Part shown: positions 1 through 9,087 of the stretch, piece by piece | Numbering within the stretch: the first letter of the stretch is position 1 | Layout of the letters: every line of letters starts with the position of its first letter | From: Tetragonia tetragonoides | Taxonomy: Eukaryota; Streptophyta; Magnoliopsida; Caryophyllales; Aizoaceae | Direction of reading: 5' to 3' | Length of the DNA stretch: 64,000 nt | Assembly: GCA_038025085.1 (NCBI GenBank) | Contig: CM076141.1 | Coordinates: forward strand, 14,696,001-14,760,000 | Notes under the pieces: generated by a model | The model's input: the letters and a program-made list of their open reading frames with translations, nothing else | Databases searched by the model: none | What the model was told of the DNA's origin: nothing | Translations under genes and position numbers: made by a program

Positions 1-161
1 TCAATTCGATATCGTTTGTAGATGTGAATTAGTATGATAACAAAATTTCTATTTTCTTCCTTTTGCAGAGTTAAAAGAATACCCAAAAGAAAAACTTTAA
101 TCATAAGGAAAGATTAGCCTAATAAAACAGTAAAAAAAGAATAAAAAAAAAAAAGACATAC

Positions 162-500
162 CTCATCTGGGATAGGAGATTGAGAGGCAGAAGCTCTATA
201 GAGAGAAGCAAGAGTTTCATCACGGTCAACTGACCGAGCCTCATCGTTCAAAGGAGGTGGTAAAGAAGGAATAAGAGCCTCACAGATGGCGGTCAGTGAT
301 TGGATTTGCGAAGAAGATAAGCCATGGCTGTACGCATTCACAGTCTCTCTCCTCATCTCTCCCAACAAAGGATGATAAGAATTCATCTTCTTCATGCTGG
401 TGGTGGTGGGTTTCTTTCTCGTGATCACTACTACCTCTGTTTCTGTTTCTGTTGTTTCTGTTTCTCTCTCTGTTTTTGATTGTGTTTCTCCCTCACACAT
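162..500 (-). CDS. FAO: Long-chain fatty alcohol oxidase, first exon (partial gene)
   Basis: The exon runs from a true ATG at 500-498 down to a GT donor (GAG|GTATGTC) at 162/161, giving 113 codons. The rest of the gene lies beyond the left edge. Residues about 60-82 contain [20 protein letters not shown], which resembles the N-terminal segment of plant membrane-bound long-chain-alcohol oxidases; these FAD-dependent GMC-type enzymes oxidise fatty alcohols to aldehydes. The first 35 residues are low complexity (Thr/Glu-rich, from a pyrimidine-rich + strand), and a second in-frame Met at residue 36 followed by NSYHPLLGE could be the real start, since family members often begin close to an HPLL motif. 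The FAD-binding and catalytic parts are not in view. The family call rests on this short conserved stretch only. Confidence 0.72.
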
Positions 501-769
501 GATGATGGTTTAAGTTTTTATATGGTCAAGAGTTATGGTTTTGGAATTGGATTATTTGGATTTGGATTTGGATTTGGATTTGGGTTTTGGTTTTCTTTGT
601 TTGGGAAAGATATCATATATCGCTGCTATATATAATACTCGTAATATAGGCTTTGCTGTCTTTTTTCCCCATGATTTAAGCGGTTAAGCCTTGAGCCGAT
701 ATGGATAGGGATTATTAAATATCTTTTTTTATTTGAATAGAAAATATTTTATTTTAGATATTCCATAAA
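501..769. other. Spacer between FAO and the MULE
   Basis: No coding potential seen. It holds the presumed promoter side of the FAO gene, a short TTTGGA hexamer run at about 552-592, and AT-rich sequence up to the left end of the MULE. Confidence 0.6.
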
Positions 770-832
770 GTGAATTGCTATTTACCGCCCAAAATTACTA
801 CCTACCGCCTCTATAAATTACCCATTTGCCCT
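770..832 (+). repeat. MULE left terminal inverted repeat
   Basis: Pairs with 6977-7038. The conserved core is CTATTTACCGYCC followed by ATTACTACCTACCGCC and, after a short divergent stretch, TTGCCCTT. Transposase binding is expected in such TIRs from what is known of MULEs; it is not shown here. Confidence 0.85.
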
Positions 833-962
833 TCACTCACTCATCCTCACTCATCACTCATCCTCACTCATACTCATCCTCACTCAAAGCAAAACCACCA
901 CCACCACCACCACCACTCACGGAAAACCACCACCACTCACGGCAAAACCACCACCATTCAAA

Positions 963-1447
963 ATGTCAGGGGCTAGCGGCAACGGCAGAGGCGGCGACGG
1001 GGACGGAGGCGGCGAGCATAGCGGCGCGGGGGTATAGATTCGAATTTTTTTTGCTTTATTTACTCTAATTTGCTTTGATTTTTACGAAATGTGTTGATAT
1101 AGGAGTGTTTTTATTCGCGGTTTATAGACAATTGAATTGAATTTGTGTTGTTTGAAGTTGTGTTGATTGATTTGTGAATTTTCGAGTTCGTCGGAGTAGA
1201 GTCGGGCGTCTGAAAAAGACGACTCACCCATAGGTGAGTCGCCTGTAATAGACGACTCACCCATGGGTGAGTCGAGATCGGCAGACGACTCGCCCATGGG
1301 TGAGTCGCCTGTAGCAGACGACTCACCCAAGGTGAGTCGAGATCGACAGACGACTCACCTATGGGTGAGTCGCCAGTCGCAGACGACTCACCCATAGGTG
1401 AGTCGAGATCGGCAGACGACCGACACAAAAAAAAAATATTATTATTA

Positions 1448-1489
<42 letters not shown>

Positions 1490-3584
1490 TATTATTATTA
1501 TTATTATTTATTGTTATTATTATTATTATTATTATTATTGTTATTATTATTTGTTATTACAATTATTATTAGTTGTCAATTATTATTTTAATTGTTTATT
1601 ACTGATTATTGTTTAATTAATTAAAAATGTGAAATGATAGATGGGAGGAGCCGGTAAATCGGTGCCGAGGTTATTCAGTGAACTAGCTGGTTCAGGACCG
1701 CGTCACACGAGGACGCGCGGGATTGATGCCTCTGTACGGAGACAGAGAGAGGCAGTTCGGATGAGGGAGATGACTGCTGAGCAACACGATTACGAAACTA
1801 GCGAGTTCTACTCCGGGGATCAGTCCATGGACGATGATCAGATTGGCGTCGAATCATCCTCAGATTGGCGCGTGGTGAAGGGCAGAGGCGGTAGGTTTGT
1901 TAGTACTGGGTCGTCCAGTACTAGCAAACGATCTAGAGCGGAGGACGACACTACGTGGCTTGTTACAGAGGCTGTGCCCGGTGGGCCGGCGGATGATAGC
2001 GTCATACCGAGCTTCCTGGGCCACGTAGCGTCTCGTATGTGGAAGGGAGAGACGAGGGGTCTCTTGAAGTGTCAGAACCGATTCAGTGTCTGTCAGCGGC
2101 TGAGTGAGTGGCGAGCGAAGATGTCGGTCGAGGTGAGGGCCCAGATCGAGGGGACTGGGTTATCACACCTGACAGACATTATGTTCAGACATATTGACTT
2201 CCCCCTGATATCTGCATTCTTGGAAAGGTGGCAGCCGGATACGAACTCGTTCCACATGCCGTTCGGAGAGATGACGATCATGTTGCACGATGTATGGCAT
2301 ATTCTTCGGATTCCTGTAGAGGGACAGCTCGTTTCCATTGACGGACGGGATGGGCAGTTGCAGGCGACGGCCATGGAGGTTCTCGGGGTCACCCGAGATG
2401 AACTGCTGTTTAGCTACTGGCAGGGCGGTGGGGTCCTCACGGAGTCGATTTTTGACCTTTGCCGAGTGGAGGACCGAGTGGAGGACATCCAGGCGATAGC
2501 TTGGATGTGGTTACTTATTGGATCCACCTTGTTTGTCGACAAGAGTGGTAACCGTATTAGACCCTCCTGCGTGATGGAGGTCAGGGACGGTGTCGGAACG
2601 GCGCATGAGTTCTCTTGGGGATCTGCTGCCCTCGCCTTCCTATATCGTCAACTCGGTATAGCTAGTCGGGGGGATTCTCAGGGCATCTGCGGATGCCTAA
2701 CTCTCCTCCTGGCATGGATATACGAGTACTTTCCCTGCTTCCGACCTCATCGGGAGCGGATGGTGTTCGGGGACGGCGAGGTGCCCCGTGCGTGCGTATG
2801 GAGTGCCCAGGCTGAGGGCAAGGACGTGGGTCGACTGTGCTCCTTACGTAGACGATTGGATCAGCTGCGAGCGTCAGAGGTACGTCATGCAGTTATCGGT
2901 GTTCATGATTTATTTCGTCCTTTGCTATGTTTTTTTTACTTCACCGTAACTTGAACATTTCTACGTAGGTGGTGTGGCTGCCGTACGGTTCTGACCCGGT
3001 TGCATCTGTACCGAAGACTGTATTCACGGGGTGGCTACGGTATCGGGATATTATCAAACCGTACATGCCTGGTTGTTGTTTACGACAAATCGGGTACGTA
3101 CAGAGTATCCCTTTCCCGATCACTAGGCCAGAGAGAGCGATCAGGTCATGGAGCAGTCGTTTGTACAAGGTTGTCTACCCCGTACGAGTATCATCTAATT
3201 CCTGGCGTATGTTCCCGGGAGGTTACATTCTTGGTCTCCATGGGTTTCAGGCAACCACGTCAGATCCCACAGCATGTACGGATGACTACCTCGAGTGGTA
3301 CAACCGTCACTCCCACCCTCTGCTGACACCACCTGAAGATGCAGCACCTGGATCTGTGACTCCTCCACGATCCAACAGCGATTATGTAAGTGATTAACTA
3401 AAAATATATATTTTTTTACGTATTACATATCTCTGAACTCACACTCATTGTTACTTTTTTGCAGTGGGTGAATCGTCTAGCCGTCGCATTTGAGTCTTTC
3501 ATTACTTTGCTTCCTCCGGAGCAAGCGGAAGGTCCTCGATCGGTTATGGAGGAGTATATGAGAGATTGGCGGGCTGCCAAATGA
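963..3584 (+). CDS. Plant mobile domain (PMD) protein, MAIN/MAIL-like, MULE-borne
   Basis: Four exons are proposed: 963-1031, 1641-2879, 2969-3385 and 3465-3584, all joined at phase 0 through GT-AG introns (G|GTATAG...ATAG|ATG, GAG|GTACGTC...GTAG|GTG, T|GTAAGTG...GCAG|TGG). The last three exons are firm and give 591 residues without a stop. The first exon (23 Gly-rich codons from ATGTCAGGG) is inferred from its in-frame donor; without it translation can start at the ATG at 1641. The core contains LERWQPDTNSFHMPFGEMTI then MLHDVWHILRIPVEG, the hallmark of the plant mobile domain (aminotransferase-like PMD, PF10536). PMDs occur in plant transposons and in the host proteins MAIN and MAIL1. No reaction is established for the domain, so its role in the element is unknown. 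Intron 1 carries the palindrome array and a TTA microsatellite. The gene converges on the transposase gene. Confidence 0.85.
1213..1420. repeat. Left palindrome array of the MULE (six copies)
   Basis: Six cores related to CGACTCACCCATGGGTGAGTCG, a perfect 22-bp palindrome in the second copy, repeat about every 34 bp. The spacers alternate between a CCTGTAATAGA-like and an AGATCGGCAGA-like sequence, so the true period is about 68 bp. The array lies in the proposed first intron of the PMD gene. Confidence 0.9.
1436..1560. repeat. TTA/ATT microsatellite
   Basis: A long run of ATT trinucleotides with occasional interruptions (TTTATT, TTGTT), between the palindrome array and the main PMD exon. 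Confidence 0.9.
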
Positions 3585-3915
3585 TGTATTGACCCTAGAT
3601 GAATTTGTTATATATTTATATAAGAGTTTCATTGTTATTGTTATTTATTTGTGTTATTGTAATTTGTTGTTTCTTATTCACCTTTTTTGTTTTATTGTAA
3701 TTTGTTGTTTTATTTACCTCCAATAATCACGAAAAAATATAACATGCAAAATACAACAATCACACAAAAATGTGACAATGATATAAGTAGAAAAATATAA
3801 CAATCACGCAAAACATTCAATTACGTCGACCTCGCTAAACGATCCCAATGTGCTCTTCGCCTAACATACATTTGCTCCCAACCAGCGACACTATCAGAAC
3901 GGGAAGTAAACCATG
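3585..3915. other. Spacer between convergent MULE genes
   Basis: AT-rich 3' flanking sequence of both genes, with several TTGTTATTT-like stretches; no gene seen. The 3' ends and polyadenylation signals of both transcripts must lie here or overlap. Confidence 0.6.
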
Positions 3916-6861
3916 CTACGCATATCGGAGGAACAGGGAAATCTGATGCATGTACGAATCACCTAAATGAGCTATGACAATTTCCCTACTTGGACGTGTA
4001 GCAGTCGAAGGTGCTTGCAACGGTAGCACTGTGTAACAAGAATATAACCCCCTTCCGCTGCCGTATCCGAATAACATAATCGCTGCATTGAAGAGGTTGG
4101 CAATCGGGAACAAATCCTCAACTACTATCATCCAGTGATCATCGTTACACGCACCTCCGTCCCACATAATACGGCGGTAACCAGCGTCGACCCCTTCAAC
4201 GTATATGTTTTAGTACAATGCTCGGTTAGCTAAGAGTTCGTGTGCAATGCAAACTCTCGTCAATCGCCATTGCTCTTGGTCTCCGAAAACGTAGTCCGCA
4301 ATGACACGGAAACCGCAATTACCATCCCCAAGCACATCGAGATATCCTTCAATGAAAGGTATGATGATTCCCGGAATTTTGTTAACATGATAGAATTCAG
4401 TGATATCTATTCCGTGTCCAGCTGCAAGACAATATAATAGAAAGTCATTAATAGTACTTATCAAAAAGTAATTAACAATATTATGTACATGTTAATAAAT
4501 TATGGGTTTTCATACCAGTACTCCGCACGACGTTACTCGATGAGGATGAGCTACGACCACGCCCGCGGCTCGAACTGGATGACCTAGGGCGACCACGACC
4601 CCTCTGGGAGTACTCCCATGAACTAGGATCACGTCTGGTAGAGGAACTCCCTCTCGGTCGACCTCTGACTGTCGTGTTCGCTTCCGGCTCGACGTAACTC
4701 GCTTCCTCAGGATGAAGCTGCTCATTCATAAGGACAGATATGTTGCGCACAACTGCCGGGTCGCTTGAGTTAACCTCGTGGACGAGAGAGTGAAAGTATC
4801 GATGGTCCTCAGATGGATGCTCAGTCATGTCAAGCGTAGCTATCTCCACTGCATCACTAATAACGAGTGTTCGCCAAAATTTGTGGACACTATTCAAGCT
4901 AATTGGCGTGCCCGTATCCGTGGCCGTTTTCAACTCAGACGCACACGGGATCTGATGAGTGGATCTCAATACACAACCGCAACGATCAAATACTTGGTGA
5001 CTCAATTCTCTCATCCTCGTCAGCTCAGCCCATAATATTTCTAAGCAGTAATGGGAAACATACCCGGTCAGATAGTTGAATGGGAAACCCGAGTACATCA
5101 CACTTCTTCGTCTTCTGCACTCTTCAAGTGTGTACTTGATCTCAGTTATTTGTGACTCGATTGACTTGTTGACCTTGTTCCAAACATTGTCCAAAGCTCC
5201 AGTTGAGGAGTTCAACCACTGTTTTAGCGCGGCATGTGCACTCTCCACCCTGCAAGTCGTAGTGTTGCCAAGGTGTAGCACCTTATTCGTCCACGCAGCT
5301 ACAAACATCTCTTTATATCTCAACCAGGTCTCCTCTACATAGGATATCACGTGAGGGTAATTCTTCCAACTATCCTTCATCAAACGCACTGCTCTATCGT
5401 ACTCAGCTTCTGTGGAAGCTTCCATGATAAATTTCCACCTCCCGTTCTTGAACCTCTGCGCGGCGACCTTATCTTTTCCACAAAGTCTGTACACTTTGTC
5501 TTCAACGACTTTGTTAATGTGCCATGTACAGAGCAAATGGGCACTCTCGGAAAATATCTCTCTAATAGGTCTCATCAACCCTAGCTCACGATCGGTCAAA
5601 ATTGCTGTTGGGTGTACATCATTTCCAATAAGCATCCTCAACTTATCTAAGACCCACGCATAGCTTGCCTCAGTCTCATCCTTCATAATGGCATAAGCTA
5701 TGAGGAAGTTCTTATTGCTTGGAGTCATCCCCACTATCTCAAGAAACGGCATCTTATACTTGTTTGTTTTGTACGTGGAATCTAAGCCAATCAACCAAGG
5801 AAAAGACCGAAGTAACTGAATTGATGTAGGGTGTGCCATGAACACGTGAGTTACCTCATTAGTAGCTCGGTCGGCTCTTGTCCAATGTACGTACTTATTC
5901 TCCACAGCTAAATGATGAAACTGACCAATGTTATCTCTCTCTTCAAAATCAAGTTTCCTTATACGATCTCTGTGGTTGTACACATGCCGTCTAGTTGCAT
6001 TGTCCTCAGGAAATTTTTCCTTAATAGCGGCCAAGATAGCACATGGCTTTGTTTGTGCCGAAGTCATGTCACGAACGAGTTTCTTTGACCCAGGACTAAG
6101 ACCACTCATCTGACGATATCCCTCAGGAAACACAGCAAAGTCATGGTTGTGCGTACCCCTAATCCCAGGCAATGTGACAATCATCCAACTACTGGACCCA
6201 TACACTTGCTGAGCTCTTAACTGGAACGTACATTTACAAGCCTTTGTTTTCGAATTCTTCCGAGCAGCAGTATCTAAGTCTCTTAATTCCCCTCTGTAGC
6301 GTTCACCTCGATTGCATCTTAACAATTTTACGCTTCCATTCTTCTTGTGTGACGAAATTATCAACTCAAACCCGATAGTAATGGCAATTTGTTTTGCCCA
6401 ATTAATTGCATCTGTATCACTATCAAATAACTCATCAGTGACGAAATGCGTACTATAATCAACACCATCACCACCGAACCGCTCCAAAGGAACCTAACGA
6501 AAACAACGAAAACAATGTTAGCTTAATCTTAAATTCAAACGTCTATCAAAACCGACTGAACCAAAGGACAGGCGTCTGAAATTTACGCGTTGACCATGGA
6601 AGAGGCGGAAATCACGGACGCCTCGGCCATGGTTGAGGCGTAAATCTCAGACGCCTGTACCATGGTATAGGCGTCCGTGATTGACGCCTAACCCATGGTA
6701 CAGGCGTCCGTATTTTACGACTCGTCCATGGTCTAGGCGGAAATTTCAGACGCCTGTACCATGGGCTGGTCGTAAAACACGGACGCCCGTGCAAAAAAAA
6801 TGCGCAAAAAAAAATTTACCTCCGCCACCGTCGACGACACTTCCTGGTCGCCGGCAGACAT
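3916..6861 (-). CDS. MULE transposase fused by splicing to an OTU cysteine-protease domain
   Basis: Exons are 6861-6820, 6493-4516 and 4421-3916. The proposed exon 1 (ATGTCTGCCGGC..., 14 codons) ends GAG|GTAAAT; exon 2 begins after TTCGTTAG; exon 2 ends ACTG|GTATGA and exon 3 begins after TTGTCTTGCAG, all in frame (842 codons in total). Numbering exon 2 from its Leu-Glu-Arg-Phe start at 6487: a FAR1-like zinc-binding N-terminus (C58, C84/C86, H113, H115), a MULE transposase domain with D236 (GLDSTYK), D299 (LTDRELGL) and E415 (CRVESAHAALK), and a Cys/His cluster (C503, C505, H511, C515) in the SWIM position. A Ser/Arg/Gly-rich linker follows, then an OTU domain with the catalytic DGNCGFR motif and a C-terminal His-containing strand (SYMHQISL). 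One in-frame TAA at 4210-4212 interrupts the OTU part, so full-length product needs readthrough or the copy is mutated. No methionine opens exon 2 at 6487 (codon TTG), which supports the upstream exon. Confidence 0.85.
6565..6786. repeat. Right palindrome array of the MULE (six copies)
   Basis: Six cores centred on CCATGG with inverted GACGCCT.../...AGGCGTC arms, for example GACGCCTGTACCATGG then TATAGGCGTC. Spacers are AT-rich and varied (GAAATCACGGA, TAAATCTCAGA and similar). The array sits in the proposed first intron of the transposase gene, mirroring the left array. Confidence 0.85.
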
Positions 6862-6976
6862 CCGCGGCCGTTGCTTGAGTGAATGTTGATGAAGGTTGGG
6901 TATGAGAGTGGGTGGTAGAGAGGGAGAATTGGTGTGAGAGTTAGAGAGGGAGAGGATGAGTGAAAATGTGAAAAAG

Positions 6977-7038
6977 GGCAAAATTGGAATTTCTAGGGGC
7001 GGTAGGTAGTAATTTAAGGACGGTAAATAGTAACACCC
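6977..7038 (-). repeat. MULE right terminal inverted repeat
   Basis: Reverse complement matches the left TIR at 770-832, including the ATTACTACCTACCGCC block without mismatch. Confidence 0.85.
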
Positions 7039-8645
7039 TTAATAAAAGGCTGAAATAAATTATCTCTAATTATTTTTCTTTATTTAAGGAGCAAGTGAAC
7101 AACCACTATTTGGAAGATTGTTAATTTGTTATGCCCAACATTGGTACAGAGTAAGGTACAAACGTACAACTACCAAATTTTTTAAAAAAAATTAAGGAAA
7201 GGAAAAAACAAAAATTATCAATTATTGGAATTTCGTTTGTACGATTTTTTTAGAAGTTCTAGTTCTTCCTTTTTCTTTTCTTTTTTTTTGTCCATTCTGG
7301 TTCTTGTCTACCCAGCTTAATTTTAATTAAATTCAGTTCAATTCAATTCAATTAAGATGGTATGTAACTTTTCACTAAAATAATTTTTATTTTGAAATAA
7401 ATTAATGATGATACCTATGTTTTTGGAAAGATTTCAAAGCACCATTCAACTCGAGTCCAATATTTGAACGGGCTTTAAAAAGTTAAGTTCAAAAAATTAA
7501 TTCACTCCCGTTTAGTTTTTTCCGAGTGAAAATAACAAGTCTTTAAACTGGACCAAGACGCAATGGCAAGCCCAAAAGTGAGGGAAACTAGGTGGAAGTA
7601 CGAGGAATCAAACTTCAATCATGAGTTCATGACGTTAGGACTTTGGAGGGGTATTCTTACCATAAGAACAACGAACCTTACTTTTGACATTGTAACATGT
7701 TATTAACATATAAAGTGGGATGTTATTAACTAAGGAGGTGTGGTTGAGTGGTAAGGACTCATTCATCCTTAATCAAGGTCGAGGATTCGAATCTTGCCTT
7801 AGGTATGGAGCAGCTTTAAATTCCTTGGTCAGCTGTCCCATCCTTTGAGTGTGTTCTTTCCCACTAAACTGAACTGAACTATATTGAATTGAACTTCTAA
7901 TCCCAAAAACAAAATCAAATTCTACTAGAAGTATACGAGTACTAGGCGATGAAAACTTATTGTAGTGGGCTTCTGCCTAAAGTAGGCATATTCGAGTGGT
8001 CCAAACATGGTGATCAAGTTGGCTCGGAGTCTACTGATCGTTCCCAGTCCCATCGCTTTAGGAAAGTCTCCATAATTCAATCCGTACTACCGAACTTTAA
8101 CCCCTACGGCCCTACATGACTACATGAGCCTGGAGTTCATGTTCACTGGGTTGTAGTAGGAATGGTACTTATTGACGAGTACACTTTACGATCCACATCA
8201 GCTAAGCCAGACAAACCAAAATAAAAACAGATATGGACATATATATGGTAAGTGTTGCAATCAAGTACTCCAATAATGCAGGCATACAGCTCAACTGCAA
8301 CTGTTTCATTACTTCCAGTTCCAGATACAAGTTGACAAAATCAATGGTTTCCACTGATTTGGTACGACGTGTTATACTTTACTACCTTAGGCTTAGAGAC
8401 AGCATGGTAGCGTAGGCGGTAGACCATACATGATCTCGGTATCAAAGTTATCCAGGAGTCTTAAGTTCTGTCTCGCCTCTCACGAGCTCTCCAAGTTCTC
8501 TGATCTGATCTCTGTGATTCGTGTATAGCTACAGATGCCTATAGTTTTAGAAAAAAGTTGTGATATCACTTCGTGCTAAGCATGATGCATGCCAGTCTTT
8601 ATCATACAAGACATGCATAGCAAACACCAGTAGTTATTGGATCAT
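7039..8645. other. Spacer between MULE and PCS copy A
   Basis: No gene seen. From about 7605 to 8440 it is the downstream flank of PCS copy A and matches the flank of copy B (from about 21680), for example at 7945-8030 versus 21975-22060. It contains a TTCAATTCAATTCAATT stretch near 7335 and a SINE-like insertion at 7731-7845. Confidence 0.7.
7731..7845 (+). mobile_element. SINE-like tRNA-derived element
   Basis: Has an A-box-like TGGTTGAGTGGTAAGG and a B-box-like GAGGATTCGAATC at pol III spacing, and a tail AAATTCCTTGGTCAGCTGTCCC. The equivalent flank of copy B near 21770 lacks it, so it is an insertion. A similar copy in reverse is at 59110-59222. Confidence 0.6.
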
Positions 8646-9044
8646 TCATGACGGGGGAGAATGGAGATCTGTAGTTAGGAAATGTAGCTGTCGTCGCAAA
8701 TGCTGTACCTGTCACAAGCAGTTAAATGTTGAGAAGGGCACTAAAGTTAGATCATACAAATGTAAGGAAATAAAACACAAAACAGTCGTAACTTACACTA
8801 ACTTAAAATTGTTCTGACATAAATGAAGAAACGAGGAGTGTGTTGAGTAGGTATCAATTTAGCATCTAAAAATTTCTCAAAGTTAATTAAGTACAGAAGT
8901 CACCAATCACTCATACTCTGAAACACATTAATGCATCAGAAGGTGTTTAAGTTATCAGACACATTGGCTGCCGTTGGCACCTGGGGGCTTCTGCAAGCCA
9001 TTTGGAGCATCCAAATTCTAAGTTTTTCCCTTACCCCACACCCA

Positions 9045-9087
<43 letters not shown>

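Larger units (their letters stand above)
770..7038. mobile_element. Mutator-like element (MULE) carrying PMD and transposase-OTU genes
   Basis: The two ends form terminal inverted repeats. The left end reads CTATTTACCGCCC then ATTACTACCTACCGCC (about 778-812). The reverse complement of the right end reads CTATTTACCGTCC then ATTACTACCTACCGCC, so they match over roughly 60 bp with few changes, into the adjoining TTGCCCTT. The outermost bases fit GGGTGTTACTATTTACCG, placing the ends near 770 and 7038. A clean 9-bp target duplication is not seen: TTCCATAAA on the left and TTAATAAAA on the right share only part of their sequence, so it has decayed or the end is off by a base or two. The element holds two convergent genes whose 5' ends face the TIRs, 331 bp apart at their 3' ends. 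The coding part is GC-richer than the surroundings. Confidence 0.9.

Noticed and set aside
1082..1428. Open frames with repeated MGESS/DSPMG-type residues
   Set aside because: They are translations of the palindrome array inside the proposed first intron of the PMD gene and have no independent support.
6487..6487. Transposase start at 6487
   Set aside because: The codon there is TTG and the frame stays open to a good acceptor at 6494/6493; an upstream exon is more likely.
8890..9010. Possible last PCS-A exon near AACGGCAGCCAATGTGTC
   Set aside because: It lacks family residues and differs by 2 nt in copy B; the exon at 8708-8646 with HLRRQL and a CAG acceptor fits the family far better.
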